Source: Channallabes apus (lineage: Eukaryota > Chordata > Actinopteri > Siluriformes > Clariidae). Taken from it: a stretch of 64,000 nucleotides of DNA. Of the stretch, positions 1 through 15,479 are shown in pieces (positions within the stretch are counted from its first letter, which is position 1; every line of letters begins with the position of its first letter). The notes beneath the pieces were generated by a model, which was not told the origin of the DNA, did no database searches, and saw only the letters and a program-made list of their open reading frames with translations. The position numbers and the translations under genes were made by a program. The DNA is taken from positions 23,626,571 to 23,690,570 of the forward strand of contig CM060107.1 in the NCBI GenBank assembly GCA_030522415.1, in the 5' to 3' direction.

Positions 1-666
1 CAGGATTTTTTGGTAGACAGTAGAATTCATGGTTCCATCTATCACAGCAAGCCTTCCAGGTCCTGAAGCAGCAAAACAACCCCAGACCATCACACTACCA
101 CCACCATATTTTACTGTTGGTATGATGTTCTTTTTCTGAAATGCTGTGTTACTTTTACGCCAGATGTAACGGGACACGCACCTTCCAAAAAGTTCAACTT
201 TTGTCTCATCTGTCAACAAGGTATTTTCCCAAAAGTCTTGGCAATCATTGAGATGTTTTTTAGCAAAATTGAGACGAGCCTTAATGTTCTTTTTGCTTAA
301 AAGTGGTTTGCGCCTTGGAAATCTGCCATGCAGGCCGTTTTTGCCCAGTCTCTTTCTTATGGTGGAGTCGTAAACACTGACCTTAATTGAGGCAAGTGAG
401 GCCTGCAGTTCTTTAGATGTTGTCCTGGGGTCTTTTGTGGCCTCTCGGATGAGTTGTCTCTGCGCTCTTGGGGTAATTTTGGTCGGCCAGTCCCTCCTGG
501 GAAGGTTCACCACTGTTCCATGTTTTTGCCATTTGTGGATAATGGCTCTCACTGTGGTTCGCTGGAGTCCCAAAGCTTTAGAAATGGCTTTATAACCTTT
601 ACCAGACTGATAGATCTCAATTACTTTTGTTCTCATTTGTTCCTGAATTTCTTTGGATCTTGGCAT
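1..666 (-). pseudogene. Tc1-like transposase, copy A, N-terminal 222 codons
   Basis: This is the first 222 codons of the family 1 transposase, read from the ATG at 664-666 down to the window edge. It aligns without length change to the intact copy at 7601-8623. It covers the paired-like helix-turn-helix region and the first catalytic Asp motif. Substitutions damage conserved sites: the GRPT motif region reads differently, and the Trp before TDET is Leu. I saw no stop in the visible part. The second Asp and the Glu of the DDE triad lie outside the window, so function cannot be judged. I call it a probable pseudogene because conserved residues are changed. Confidence 0.7.
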
Positions 667-1042
667 GATGTCTAGCTTTTGAGGTGCTTTTGGTCTACTT
701 CTCTGTGTCAGGTAGCTCCTATTTAAGTGATTTCTTGATTGAAACAGTTGTGGCAGTAATCAGGCCTGGGGGTGACTACAGAAATTGAACTCAGGTGTGA
801 TAAACCACAGTTAAGTTATTTTTTAACAAGGGGGGCAATCACTTTTTCACACTGGGCCATGTAGATTTGGAGGTTTTTTTCTCGCTTAATAACGTAAACC
901 TTCATTTAAAAACTGCATTTTGTGTTCAATTATGTTATCTTTGACTAATAGTTAACGGTTTTTGATGAGCAGAAACATTTAAGTGTGACAATCATGCAAA
1001 AGAATAAGAAATCAGGAAGGGGGCAAATAGTTTTTCACACCA

Positions 1043-1045
<3 letters not shown>
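1..1045 (-). mobile_element. Tc1-like transposon, family 1, copy A (cut by window edge)
   Basis: The terminal inverted repeat ends at 1045 with the family tip (reverse complement starts CAGTGGTGTGAAAAACTATT) and is followed by TA-rich DNA, as expected for a TA target. It is nearly identical to copies B, C and D in this window, but only the transposase-start half lies inside. The inner repeat, beginning GTGTGAAAAAGTGATTGCCC on the minus strand, lies near 830-860. Confidence 0.93.

Positions 1046-1096
<51 letters not shown>
1046..1096. repeat. (TA)n microsatellite
   Basis: An uninterrupted TA run directly abuts the Tc1 copy A tip. The element probably inserted into a TA-rich site that then expanded. 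Confidence 0.95.
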
Positions 1097-1103
<7 letters not shown>

Positions 1104-1947
1104 TTTATAGATTAGTCAATTGTTTGTTCCAAAAAATCATGGAAAAAGGGTCACAATTAACACCAACGGTTTTATCCGTTTTATCCATAATCAAACGGTT
1201 ATGGCTATGGGTTACTTGGTTACTGATCAGAGTGTCATAGTTTGAACCCCAGCACCGATGAGTCGCCACTGTTAATCCTATCTTAATCCAGGTGTGCTGT
1301 AACCTGGCTAACCCTGCACTCTGACCCCAGCTTCCTAACTGGGATATGCAAGAAAATAATTTTTAAAAAGGTACATGTGACAAAAAATATGTATATATTA
1401 TTATGATATTATATTATTGATCTTCTCAATTTCAATCTGATTTTTAATCACAATATATATATGTTACTACTTAAAATGTATTTTGTTTGTTAGAAATTGG
1501 GAAGAAATTGCCTGAAATCTCTCAAACATAAGTGGGTAAAAAGGGATTTAGTTTTTGCAAGCTGCTTCTGATCCCTGTATTCAGTCTGTTCAGGAATTAT
1601 ATGACTTTAGCAAATGGACATTTGGGCAGTTCATTTAAAGCTACAAATACTGAAACATTATGTTTGAAAAAAGGTATAGAAAAACTGAATTTATGATATG
1701 ACTTGTTTATAAAAAATAATATATGTGATCTTTTGACCTGGAATTTATGCTTGATCGCCTTTATTCCTAGAATTATTACTTGCAATCAACGTACTAATGG
1801 ATACTAGAAATATAAAAAAAATAAGTATAAGTAATTATTCTGAATTATATGCAACAAGAGCTTCACAGCTTCACACCCACAGTGCTAAAGTTGGTTGTCT
1901 CCTTTTGCAAAAAAGCTGTGACGTTCTTGGGTTACTTGGACCTTAAC
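1097..1947. other. Interval without recognised features
   Basis: AT-rich sequence with only short chance reading frames. I see no transposon terminus, splice-framed exon or RNA gene here. Confidence 0.6.
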
Positions 1948-2203
1948 GTCACTGTAGATGCGGTAATATTATTTCACCAGTTTTGACGCGTAGCTTTGTC
2001 TTAAAGTTTCACTCACACGACAGAAGTCCAATCTCTTTGTCTCTTGTAGTTTATTTTGTCAGCATCAAAGAATCAACACTTCATACAGTCGTCTTGAGTA
2101 AATCCACTGTGATTACAGACACCAGTTGCTGCATCTTGCAAATCTCTGACTTTTACAACAACCTATTTGCTGCATCTTGTAAATTACAGTCTTAGCTTAC
2201 GTA

Positions 2204-3825
<1,622 letters not shown>

Positions 3826-4134
3826 TATATAACAACACTCTTGTTGTATTTCTCTACTTACGGGAGCTTACGGTTACAACAACCTAGTTGTTGTATCTTA
3901 CATTCCCAGCTTACGGTAGCTTATGGTCAAAAGCTTGTGTTTCCTTAGCCTTCCGCAAATGGATGCATAACTTAGAAATTTAAAGCTTATGGCTTATGTA
4001 ACAAACTTAATGCTTAATGCTTTACTAATGAATAGAACAAGGTAGAATAACTGAAATAACAGCAAATAAAATAAAATAAAATAAACACAACAACAACAAA
4101 TTCATAACAAGTACGATATGGCTCTTACAGTCAC

Positions 4135-5558
4135 ATTTAAAAATTTGAGGGCTCTTTTATGTCTAGCAATTTGTCTGCTGAGCGTGAATTTGATCTTTTG
4201 GCTCTTTTGGTTTAATGTCCAACATGACATTGAAAGCACAAACCAAAGCACACAGCAAAACTGATCACATAGTGGTTGAATGAGAAAAAGGTGACTGTCC
4301 TTGCATGGCCCAAGTGTCTAGATGTACAAATTTTTGTGTGCCATCAAGAAGGTGACACAGTCTGCCACTGGATGTTTTGAGTAAGTCACCAGGACACTTT
4401 GTTTTTATCTAAAACCAAAAACAAATTAACAAACAAACAAGCAGTGAAAATGTGCATTTGTGAGATCAGAATGTTTTTACACTCCACTAAACTTTAGCTC
4501 AACTAAACATTTTATAGATGATAATCATTGTGTACATTTCATTTATAGCATTTATATATTTTTTCCTTTTCCAAATATTCTGAACATTCATAACACAGTA
4601 TTGCATCAATCCCTTGGTTCAGGTTGCACCTTGGGGCTCAGTATAAGGACTTGCATCTGCAGAAAAATGCAGCATATTTTTTCAAGCATATTGACATCAC
4701 TGGCTAATAAAACTAACTTGTATGTCCTCCTGGACTGATATTAAGTAATTTTAGAGTACTTACTAGTGGGTCCTCTAAGATGACTTAACTCAGTCTTAAA
4801 CATACAGTATGATTACAAATTCTTGTAATAAGTCAAGAGTGGTGATGTACAGTGAAGTGCATGTACAGTTTAGAACAGTACAGTGTGGGATTTAATTTTC
4901 ATAAAGTGGATTTAGTTCATTAAAACAGGGACATATTTACTGTTGCATTTAAATCTGTATGTTTTATACAATACATAATGGACTATTTGCTATGATAGAT
5001 GAATTTATAGCCAAATAAATTGTTGAGCTGAGTGATGTTTCTCGCTTCACAGAAACCACTGATTCTGCTGTCAGAGCTTAAAGTGCTGATCCTGCTATTC
5101 TTCCAGCTTGCTAGTTTCCTCAGCCTGTAAGGAATCTATACTATTTGAAGTACTGCCACCACAGCCCATCACTGCCACAACACACATAACAGATCAATTC
5201 ACAGCCACCCTAGAACACATTTCTGATCTATGGCAGAGAGTGCTTTTCAGAGAGAATCACAGGGAGAAGCTTAAGACTGGTCTGACATTGTGAAGTTTAA
5301 TTTTCACTCTGTTGCCCGCTGTCCTTCGCAAGCTGTCGAAAGGACATTCATCATTATTGACTATGTTGGTCAGTGGGTGGCAGAGTAGGGATGCTGTAAT
5401 GGTTGCTGTGCAACACTGAATCAGTGTGCAGTGTGACAAAAAATAAGCCATTTGATACCCACTTCCCCAAACCACTATTAAACCACAGAGATGTCAAGAA
5501 ATGTGGCAATGCAACAGAAATAAATTGACACTAAAAAAGAAGAATGTATTAAAATATA

Positions 5559-5617
<59 letters not shown>

Positions 5618-6123
5618 AATTTCTATTGGTGTAAAACAATATATTTTATGGATATACACAATACATTTCTATCAACATTAATCAGTAGTAATATACAAAA
5701 ATAATGACCAACCATTGACCACCATAACATAACATGCCAAAGATGATAATGCAAAACAACACATACATTGCAACAGTATACAGTATACATTGCTGTTGTT
5801 CTTTCTTTGTCTTTGACAGTGTGTGGTCACTTTCAAAATGAAAATTCCTACGTACATAGTCAGAACAGTAACAATTCAAATAATTATTTGCATACTTTTT
5901 GCAATTCAGAAAATTGTTATTTTATCTATATCTTCAAATAATAAAATCTAGTCTCTGTTACATCCAAGAGTTAAGTAAAGTGGTTAAACTCTCTCTCTCA
6001 AATCTAATAAAAAATATATTTTTAATATTATTCATTCCTCTTATTTTGGAGATGACTAATTACCAAAGTTTGTACACTTTAGTGTGGGGAGTGGGTAGCA
6101 TTGCTGCCGAAAAATCAGGAATG
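4135..6123. other. Interval without recognised genes; (TA)n at 5564-5613
   Basis: About 2 kb of AT-rich DNA between the solo LTR and the hAT element. The only clear feature is an approximately 50 bp TA microsatellite. The short reading frames have no family resemblance I recognise. Confidence 0.6.
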
Positions 6124-7220
6124 GTCTATATCAGGGGTGCCCAACCTTTTTTGAACAAAGATCTACTTTTTCATTTGTCAGTGTGCCGAGATGTACCAGT
6201 CCAAACAGAAAGCCAGTTGCTATGCATAGCATATTTACATATTTAATGTGCACAAAACAAACAGAAAGTAGCCCTAATCCATATATAATAAAACAGTCTC
6301 ATTGTAGTGACAGTTGAAAGTTATTAACCCTAACCCTACACTGTAAAAAGTGATTTTTTGACCTTGTAAATAATGGTAACATTATTTAAGTATGTTTTAC
6401 AAACAAATACTATTTTGTCTTTTTACTTAAAAATGGCATGTTTAATTCAGTACATTACTTGCAGTTTCTTTGTAATTTATTATACTAAGATACATATGTA
6501 AATTTAAATACAATCTCCTCAGTAATATTTACTTAGTGTTTGCCATCTAATCAAATCACACCAAAAACGAACAACTTAAAGTAAAATGTACTCAGTTCGG
6601 CAAGTTAATGGACTACGTGCACGCAGACTCGTGACGTACTTCCGCTTTGGCTCCGAAGTTTGAAGCGGCGCGCACAGAGGAAAGGAAGAGAGATTTCACC
6701 ACGGCTAATGTGAATTTTACCACGGTAAGTTATTAATATGCTAAGTAATTATTTGAAATATGTTTGCAGAAAAGTGTAGTCATTAAGCTATCTGCAGTCC
6801 CAGTGGTTTGTGCCTACCGTTTCTTTTTTTTTATTGAGGTACAAGTGCTAAAAGTGTTCATGTTAACAGTGTTAACAGATGTTTGGATAACGTTAAAACT
6901 TAATCTTAGTTTTGTTAAAGAGAGTTAAATCATTACTAAATGAAGCTATTAATATAGTTGACAGAGTTTGCGATTTGCACCACAATTCGTTATTAGCAAA
7001 CCTATTAGCATCCGTGCAAACTTAGCTCGAGGCATTGCCCTGTCGTGTTCTAGCATTCTGTCCCAGAAAAGTTCGAGCTGCCGAAATTTAATATTCACCC
7101 TGTTTTTCGCGTCTTAATCACACAGGATTAACGTTAGTTTTTAAAATGCACTTGTACAAGGCAAATATTACCTTGAACTTTATTTATATTGTTTACCTAT
7201 ACTATTGGGTATGATAGCTA

Positions 7221-7437
7221 CAGTGGTGTGAAAAACTATTTGCCCCCTTCCTGATTTCTTATTCTTTTGCATGTTTGTCACACTTAAATGTTTCTGCTCA
7301 TCAAAAACCGTTAACTATTAGTCAAAGATAACATAATTGAACACAAAATGCAGTTTTTAAATGAAGGTTTACGTTATTAAGGGAGAAAAAAAACTCCAAA
7401 TCTACATGGCCCTGTGTGAAAAAGTGATTGCCCCCCT
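7221..7437 (+). repeat. Left IR/DR terminal repeat of Tc1 copy C
   Basis: The outer repeat tip lies at 7221-7247. An inner, similar repeat (GTGTGAAAAAGTGATTGCCC) starts near 7414. Two transposase-binding-like repeats about 190 bp apart match the IR/DR layout of fish Tc1 elements. Confidence 0.85.
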
Positions 7438-7507
7438 TGTTAAAAAAATAACTTAACTGTGGTTTATCACACCTGAGTTCAATTTCTGTAGTCACCCCCA
7501 GGCCTGA

Positions 7508-8623
<1,116 letters not shown>

Positions 8624-8627
8624 GTTC

Positions 8628-8841
8628 AAGGGGCAATTACTTTTTCACACAGGGCCATGTAGGTTTGGATTTTTTTTCTCCCTAAATAATAAAACCCCTC
8701 ATTTAAAAACTGCATTTTGTGTTTACTTGTGTTATCTTTGACTAATAGTTAAATGTGTTTGATGATCAGAAACATTTTGTTTGACAAACATGCAAAACAA
8801 TAAGAAATCAGGAGGGGGGCAAATAGTTTTTCACACCACTG
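8628..8841 (+). repeat. Right IR/DR terminal repeat of Tc1 copy C
   Basis: It holds the inner repeat (near 8629-8655) and the outer tip ending at 8841, in inverse order to the left end. Left and right repeats are similar but not identical over about 215 bp. Confidence 0.85.
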
Positions 8842-9456
8842 TATATATAGAAATCGATAAGGTGACATACTGCACACTTTTGCAATTACATAAGTCTAAA
8901 TGCTTGTTTAAATAAATCTTAATTAACAATCAACCTTATATAAGTTGTAAAGCCTATATTTTATTTCATGATGTTCTTTTACTGACCAACATCCACTTTA
9001 CACGTGGTTGATATCTGCAAGCAGTTAAAAATTAATTCTGACATGAACATTTCTTACATTCTTTTACAGATATTGCACTCACTATTCAAGCTAATGCAAG
9101 GTAAGTTGGCAATACTTTACTACAACACACCTCACAGATAGAAAGCAAATAAGTATGTATTCACATGTGTATCGTTTAACTGTAGGTGCCCGAGAATGAG
9201 GTGGTTATCACTAAATGTTTCTATCTACTGTCTAATTGTGTATTAGTCTCATTATTGTAACTTAACAGCATACAACTATTACAGCATACAGATACTGCTG
9301 AAGAAACTGCATATTGGGTTTAAATATGCAGAAAATGCTAAATATACTGAAGACTAGTGGACAGTTTGTCTCAGAACAGGAACCCACTGAGGAAAATTGA
9401 TAAGGTGATACTGTACAGTATTTTAACCACTTTGCACTGATTTGTATATTTCACAG

Positions 9457-9780
9457 GATGTCAGCAGCAGAGACATGATTAAGGATACTTTCTCCAGTCA
9501 TGTCATGAAAAGCATCGTACTGAGCAGATCTGTAGAAGAAGAAGAAGTTGCTAGTATATCTGATGTCATCATTGTCATCGAGGGTACTGAGGTGCTGCTG
9601 GGATGTAAAAATCTCACAAATGCATGTCTTTCACTCATGGGCTGCATTTACTCCCTAAACTTAAGCTATCCCCCAAAGCTGAGAAACACATTTGAAGTGT
9701 TCCAGAAAATCTTTCTTGGGCTAGATGCTTTAAAGTTTTCTCCAAAGGTTAACTCTTTACATAGAAAGCTTGTAATCTAG
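9457..9780 (+). CDS. EnSpm accessory protein, C-terminal exon
   Basis: The exon follows a TTTCACAG acceptor and ends at a TAG at 9778-9780. The encoded segment has the pattern VIIEG-x-EVL, then LMG-x-IYSLNLSYPPKLRNTFEVFQK. I associate this C-terminal pattern with unnamed fish proteins, often annotated as sterile-alpha-motif-domain-like, that are carried by EnSpm elements; this is from memory, not a search. The upstream exon-like piece at 9070-9100 would contribute a stop in the joining frame, so a product would have to start at an internal Met (9475). The gene is probably already defective. AATAAA at 10116 fits as its polyadenylation signal. Confidence 0.5.
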   Translation, partial: DVSSRDMIKDTFSSHVMKSIVLSRSVEEEEVASISDVIIVIEGTEVLLGCKNLTNACLSLMGCIYSLNLSYPPKLRNTFEVFQKIFLGLDALKFSPKVNSLHRKLVI

Positions 9781-10115
9781 TTGGGCACTACAGTACTTGC
9801 ACTTATTGCACTTATGCTGTTTTACTGTTTTTTTTGTTTTGTTTTGTTTTTTGCAAGAAAGGCAGCTACTAGTTTAACATTATTTGCACTTTTATACTTT
9901 TGTATTTTATATCTGCAACTGAGATTGTTCATGTTCATGTTATATTTAAAGGTTTTATATGTTTAAATGTTTATGCACTTTAATGCACTGTGGTTGTTCT
10001 AAAAAAAGTTTACTGGAGTAAAATGCACTATAGTGTAGTGTACCATTTATCAAACAAATGCAGTTTTACTACTTTTTTTTATTTCATGCTCTCATCTGTT
10101 AAGGAATCTCAAAGA

Positions 10116-10121
10116 AATAAA
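10116..10121 (+). terminator. Polyadenylation signal AATAAA of the EnSpm copy A transcript
   Basis: A canonical hexamer lies about 340 bp after the stop of the terminal exon and before the element's right end. Assignment is by position only. Confidence 0.5.
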
Positions 10122-10486
10122 AGATTTCAAGTAAAATGTATGTCAGTGTTATTTTATTGACCACCATTTAAATACATAAACAACATCAAATGTTAAAATA
10201 ATATTTAAAGTAAAGGTTACTCCATTTAAAATAAGATAACTAGGATTATTGTGTAAAAAAAAAACATTTATAAGCATTCCTTGAGTAAAATATATAAAGA
10301 AACAGTCAATACAGTTTACTGGGAAATTCCAAGTAAACTTTACTTTACTGAGATTTTCTAATTAAAGCTACAGTTCTTTGTGTTTAGTTTTTACTTGGAA
10401 ATTCTATTGAAATTACTCACATTTTCTAAGTGAAAAAACTTTCCTAACTTTTTTTAAGTAAATCCTACTCCACATTTTTTTCAGTG

Positions 10487-11060
10487 TAGCTCTTCTTTTG
10501 CACCCATGTCTCCAAAAACCATTCTAATGAAAACACACAGCTGTGCCACATCCACAACATCAGTCGACTCATCAAATTGAAGAGAAAAACATTCACACTG
10601 TTCAATATCCTTCCTTAACTGCGCCTCGACATCCCTCACATTCCCTCACATCGTGTAACAGTGCCACAGGATAATTGCACGTCCTTAACGGCAGCTATGA
10701 TATCACTTTTATTTTTGAAGTCACCAAATAGTGCGTCTGCAGCCGCGACAAATGCTTCTTTCACAACTTTGCTTGAAAGACTTCTTGTGTTTTGCAAGAA
10801 CGTGAGTGACACGATAAGATGCTATAGTTGCAGTTTTACCCTTGGTGTTTGGCCTGGTGAAAATGGACTGCTGTGCTGCTAACTGCCTCTTCCATTCCTG
10901 GACTTTTCGGGTGCGTAGAGCTGATTTAGCCGGGAAATCTGCATCGTAACTTTTGTGCGCGGTTTTGAAATGGCGACCCAAATTGCCCTTTTTTTTTTTT
11001 TTTTTTTGCTTCTGCCATAGTTGCCTTTTACTTTGCTGAACTTGCAGCTCTCTCAACTTC
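10487..11060 (-). pseudogene. hAT transposase, N-terminal fragment
   Basis: Minus-strand sequence encodes a recognisable hAT (ZBED/SCAND3-like) N-terminus. It runs from a basic, zinc-finger-like stretch ending GNLGRHFKTAHKSYDADFP, through a block with LFTRPNT-like and IASYRVTHVLAKHKK motifs, to the part containing ECFSLQFDESTDVVDVAQLC near 10500-10620. The last motif holds the first catalytic-region Asp of the RNase H fold. The frame is broken by indels, including an A-run near 10990-11008, and then cut by the EnSpm element. The catalytic core is absent. Confidence 0.8.
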
Positions 11061-11451
11061 TCTACGTAAACAGTGAGTCCTAACGTGCCTATAGCGAAAA
11101 CCCTGGCTAAATTCAGATTAGCGTACTAGCATACTATTCTAGCTATTTCTGCTGTATATTTACTGTATATGAAATAGTATGAGTAGTATGTTAGTATGCG
11201 ATTTCAAATTCAGCCACTAATTCCGTCGGTTTTTCAGAGCAGAGCCGAACGTAATCAGTGATCTTGTAAGGGAAAATAAAGAACTGTTTTTTAAAATAAG
11301 TACAGGGTTTCTTTACTCAAGAAATACTATGTCTATAAAGGTTATTGTTTTATTTGAGGTTTGAGGTGTGGAAACAGTGAAGAAAGAGAAAACACAAACC
11401 AGAAGGCAGTTTACTCTCACGATCGACTGGTTGGGCACACCTGGTCTATAT

Positions 11452-11735
11452 AATAAAAGAAAATGTTTGTTCATAGAACTTAAAATTATGTGCATGAAAG
11501 TTGTTGTATGAGGTTCTGTAATGAACCTTTGAAGGATCTATATGGCACTGAAACGCATCCTGCTTGTTTTGATATTATGCAAATCCCTTATTTTACCCTT
11601 TTGTGTGGGCAGAGGTCTTGTGTGTGGTGTATTTAACAAGCAAGGCAATATTGTATGCAAATCCTGTTAGACTGGGAAAGATCCAGTCATGTAGTGGCAT
11701 TGCTAAATTAATCCTTCCCAAAGTGATACCAGAGA
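11452..11735. other. Short spacer without recognised features
   Basis: About 280 bp between the hAT target duplication and Tc1 copy D. I see nothing assignable. Confidence 0.6.
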
Positions 11736-11737
11736 TA

Positions 11738-13346
11738 CAGTGGTGTGAAAAACTATTTGCCCCCCTCCTGATTTCTTATTCTTTTGCATGTTTGTCACAC
11801 AAAATGTTTCTGATCATCAAACACATTTAACTATTAGTCAAAGATAACACAAGTAAACACAAAATGCAGTTTTTAAATGAGGGGTTTTATTATTTAGTGA
11901 GAAAAAAAATCCAAACCTACATGGCTCTGTGTGAAAAAGTAATTGCCCCCTGAACCTAATAACTGGTTGGGCCACCCTTAGCAGCAATAACTGCAATCAA
12001 GCGTTTGCGATAACTTGCAACGAGTCTTTTACAGCACTCTGGAGGAATTTTGGCCCACTCATCTTTGCAGAATTGTTGTAATTTGAGGGTTTTCTAGCAT
12101 GAACCGCCTTTTTAAGGTCATGCCACAACATCTCAATAGGATTCAGGTCAGGACTTTGACTAGGCCACTCCAAAGTCTTCATTTTGTTTTTCTTCAGCCA
12201 TTCAGAGGTGGATTTGCTGGTGTGTTTTGGGTCATTGTCCTGCTGCAGCACCCAAGATCGCTTCAGCTTGAGTTGACGAACAGATGGCCGGACATTCTCC
12301 TTCAGGATTTTTTGGTAGACAGTAGAATTCATGGTTCCATCTATCACAGCAAGCCTTCCAGGTCCTGAAGCAGCAAAACAACCCCAGACCATCACACTAC
12401 CACCACCATATTTTACTGTTGGTATGATGTTCTTTTTCTGAAATGCTGTGTTACTTTTACGCCAGATGTAACGGGACACGCACCTTCCAAAAAGTTCAAC
12501 TTTTGTCTCGTCGGTCCACAAGGTATTTTCCCAAAAGTCTTGGCAATCATTGAGATGTTTTTTAGCAAAATTGAGACGAGCCTTAATGTTCTTTTTGCTT
12601 AAAAGTGGTTTGCGCCTTGGAAATCTTCCATGCAGGCCGTTTTTGCCCAGTCTCTTTCTTATGGTGGAGTCGTGAACACTGACCTTAATTGAGGCAAGTG
12701 AGGCCTGCAGTTCTTCAGATGTTGTCCTGGGGTCTTTTGTTGCCTCTCGGATGAGTTGTCTCTGCGCTCTTGGGGTAATTTTGGTCGGCCGGCCACTCCT
12801 GGGAAGGTTCACCACTGTTCCATGTTTTTGCCATTTGTGGATAATGGCTCTCACTGTGGTTCGCTGGAGTCCCAAAGCTTTAGAAATGGCTTTATAACCT
12901 TTACCAGACTGATAGATCTCAATTACTTTTGTTCTCATTTGTTCCTGAATTTCTTTGGATCATGGCATGATGTCTAGCTTTTGAGGTGCTTTTGGTCTAC
13001 TTCTCTGTGTCAGGTAGCTCCTATTTAAGTGATTTCTTGATTGAAACAGGTGTGGCAGTAATCAGGCCTGGGGGTGACTACAGAAATTGAACTCAGGTGT
13101 GATAAACCACAGTTAAGTTATTTTTTAACAAGGGGGGCAATCACTTTTTCACACAGGGCCATGTAGATTTGGAGTTTTTTTTCTCCCTTAATAACGTAAA
13201 CCTTCATTTAAAAACTGCATTTTGTGTTCAATTATGTTATCTTTGACTAATAGTTAACGGTTTTTGATGAGCAGAAACATTTAAGTGTGAAAAACATGCA
13301 AAAGAATAAGAAATCAGGAAGGGGCAAATAGTTTTTCACACCACTG
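11738..13346 (-). mobile_element. Tc1-like transposon, family 1, copy D
   Basis: Both tips and the flanking TA are present. It is 1609 bp, about 12 bp shorter than copy C, mostly through a 10 bp deletion in the transposase. It is oriented opposite to copies B and C. Confidence 0.96.
11956..12968 (-). pseudogene. Tc1-like transposase, copy D, two disabling changes
   Basis: Compared with copy C, codon 3 (12960-12962) changed from AGA to TGA, so the original start gives only two residues. A 10 bp deletion near codon 297 shifts the frame, so the C-terminus reads [12 protein letters not shown] and ends early at 11997. A downstream Met at 12938 could give 313 residues that keep D153, D244 and E279 but lack the first helix and the proper C-terminus. 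Confidence 0.95.
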
Positions 13347-15479
13347 TATTTGAGATGTGGCTTCTGGGAGAAAGGGTACACTTTAACACCAACTTGCTCT
13401 AAAGCAAACCTAGTTCTCATGTGCGGTTATTTTCCCACTGTGTCTGTATATGCTCAGATAGATTAGAATCCATACGATGAATTGCACCATAACATCAAGC
13501 CCCCATCCTAACTTCTCCATGGCTGCCATGTAGAATTTGATGAATGCAGAGGTGAAAAAGAGGTAGAAAAACAAGATTGAGTAGGCCATTATGAAGCTAG
13601 GTATGTATCCTCATGAGGAGGCGGCAGGGTTGAGATGGCCTAAATGAGGGAGCCGTCAGAGCCATTCCCGGTGCCTCATTACCTTAATGGGGAGTCATCC
13701 GTCCTCTCAAGGTTTTGTGAAAATCTCTTCTGACGCGATTGCTTCCCCTTCTCTTCGCTCCTCAGCTGTTGGATGAAGGGCAGAAAAGAAGAAACGGTGA
13801 TAGCAGGTGCGTGTGTGTGTGTGTTTGTGTGTGTGTGTGCGAGCGAGTGTGTGTGTGAGCATGAGTGAGAGGGAGAGAGGTGGGGGGGTGGGAGAGAGAG
13901 CATAAGAGTAAATGAGAAACAAATGCTACCTGAGTGGTTGTTTGAATTGCTGGAGAAGATTTGTGCATTCGGTACACAATAATAAGGTCTTGATCAGGAC
14001 TGGAATCAGCAGTCAGACTTAATGAAGTTTCCACAGACAGAAAGTGTAGTGGCCCTGGCACAAGCAGCTCATCACTCACCAGAGTGCTGGTTGGGATTTT
14101 ACTAGAAAGCTAGAAACTGTAGCAGCAAACAATTGGGATTGTGTATACAATTGTCATCAATGTTGATGCAGTTGTCCACATCTACAGAATATTAAATTAA
14201 GATATTTTCAAACAGTTTGGCCTTGTTTACCAATGGCAACAGTTTCTACTGGAGGCCTGAAGTGCTCTTTATTTTTTTTTTGAATTTTTTTTTTTAGCTC
14301 GTTTCTGTTTTTTTTTTTTTACTGCACATATATATTGTGATAAAATTGCAGTCTTACAGGATCACGTGGTAATTCTCTCTAAAGGGTCAGCTTCCTCACT
14401 AACAGCTGTCACCAAACTGGGCTGAACAGATATGTTAAGCTATTAAATATACAGTGCATAAACAAATTGTTTCACCTATGTATGAACTTCAGCTACTACA
14501 CTATTTTTCACATCACACCATTTAATTAGTTCACAGTCTCTCATGCACATTAATAAAGCAACAATTCACACGTGAATTTTCTGCACTTATTTATGTAAAG
14601 TAATAATCACTGCAACGGCAGTCAAAATAAGTCCCTGCAATTTTTTAAATCATGGTGAAACCTTAAAATCATCTTAAATACCAACATGTCCATTGTTCTG
14701 CAAACCAATGCAGCAGTTTATAGCCCAAAGTACACTGGCAAATTTATTGGAAACGGGTTTGCATTGAACAACTGACAAATAATTAAACCTGGGTGTCAAA
14801 GAAGTTTAAAGATTCAGTATGCAGCGTTTTTAAGTATAAATATCCCTCAAACTTATCTTAATGTGGAGAGAGGTTTTGTCAAAGACTTCTGTGCAAGTTT
14901 CATCAAACAGCCTGCCAGCAGTTTTAAGTATCAAGTTCTATTGAAGAAACATGTTCCCCCTGTACAATGAAATTCTTCCTTTGCTGTCCCAAATGAATGC
15001 CATGATACATATAATAAAATAAATATTGGTATACGAAAGAATGTATAAAACATATTAAACACAGTTTTAAAAGCAGAATATAAAGATGAAAATATCTACT
15101 GTAGAACACTCCACAGAGTATTCCGCAAAGTGAAAAAGTCTGCAATATGCTTGAATAAGTGCACATTGTGTGCAGTCGTGCAATGGCTGTGATTTTGTGC
15201 AAATTATTGTTAAAATTATTGCTATTGTGCAAATGGTTGTGCAAATTACGCACTGAATTGTGCAACTTCACATTTATAAATTAAAGTGCTACTCGGTTTT
15301 TTTTCTTTTTTAATAAAATGTAATAAAAAAGATAAATGATACAATATTAGTGAAAAAAAAACAGATTTACAAATTAAGCAACTATTGGTTTTGATTTATA
15401 CAGTCTATACAACACATGAGGGGTGGAGTTTTACTGTGTATGTGGTGCATATGTACTTCTTGATGCATGTACTGTAGAT
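13347..15479. other. Interval without recognised genes; (GT)n at about 13806-13860
   Basis: It contains a GT-rich microsatellite with flanking GA-rich sequence and T-runs near 14270-14320. Reading frames across the microsatellite are low-complexity artefacts. Confidence 0.6.

Noticed and set aside
454..675. 73-codon plus-strand frame, repeated at 2574, 7592 and 12756
   Set aside because: It is the antisense shadow of the Tc1 transposase N-terminus. It recurs only because the transposon recurs.
13679..14079. Three overlapping His/Thr-rich minus-strand frames
   Set aside because: They cross a (GT)n microsatellite and are low-complexity translations.
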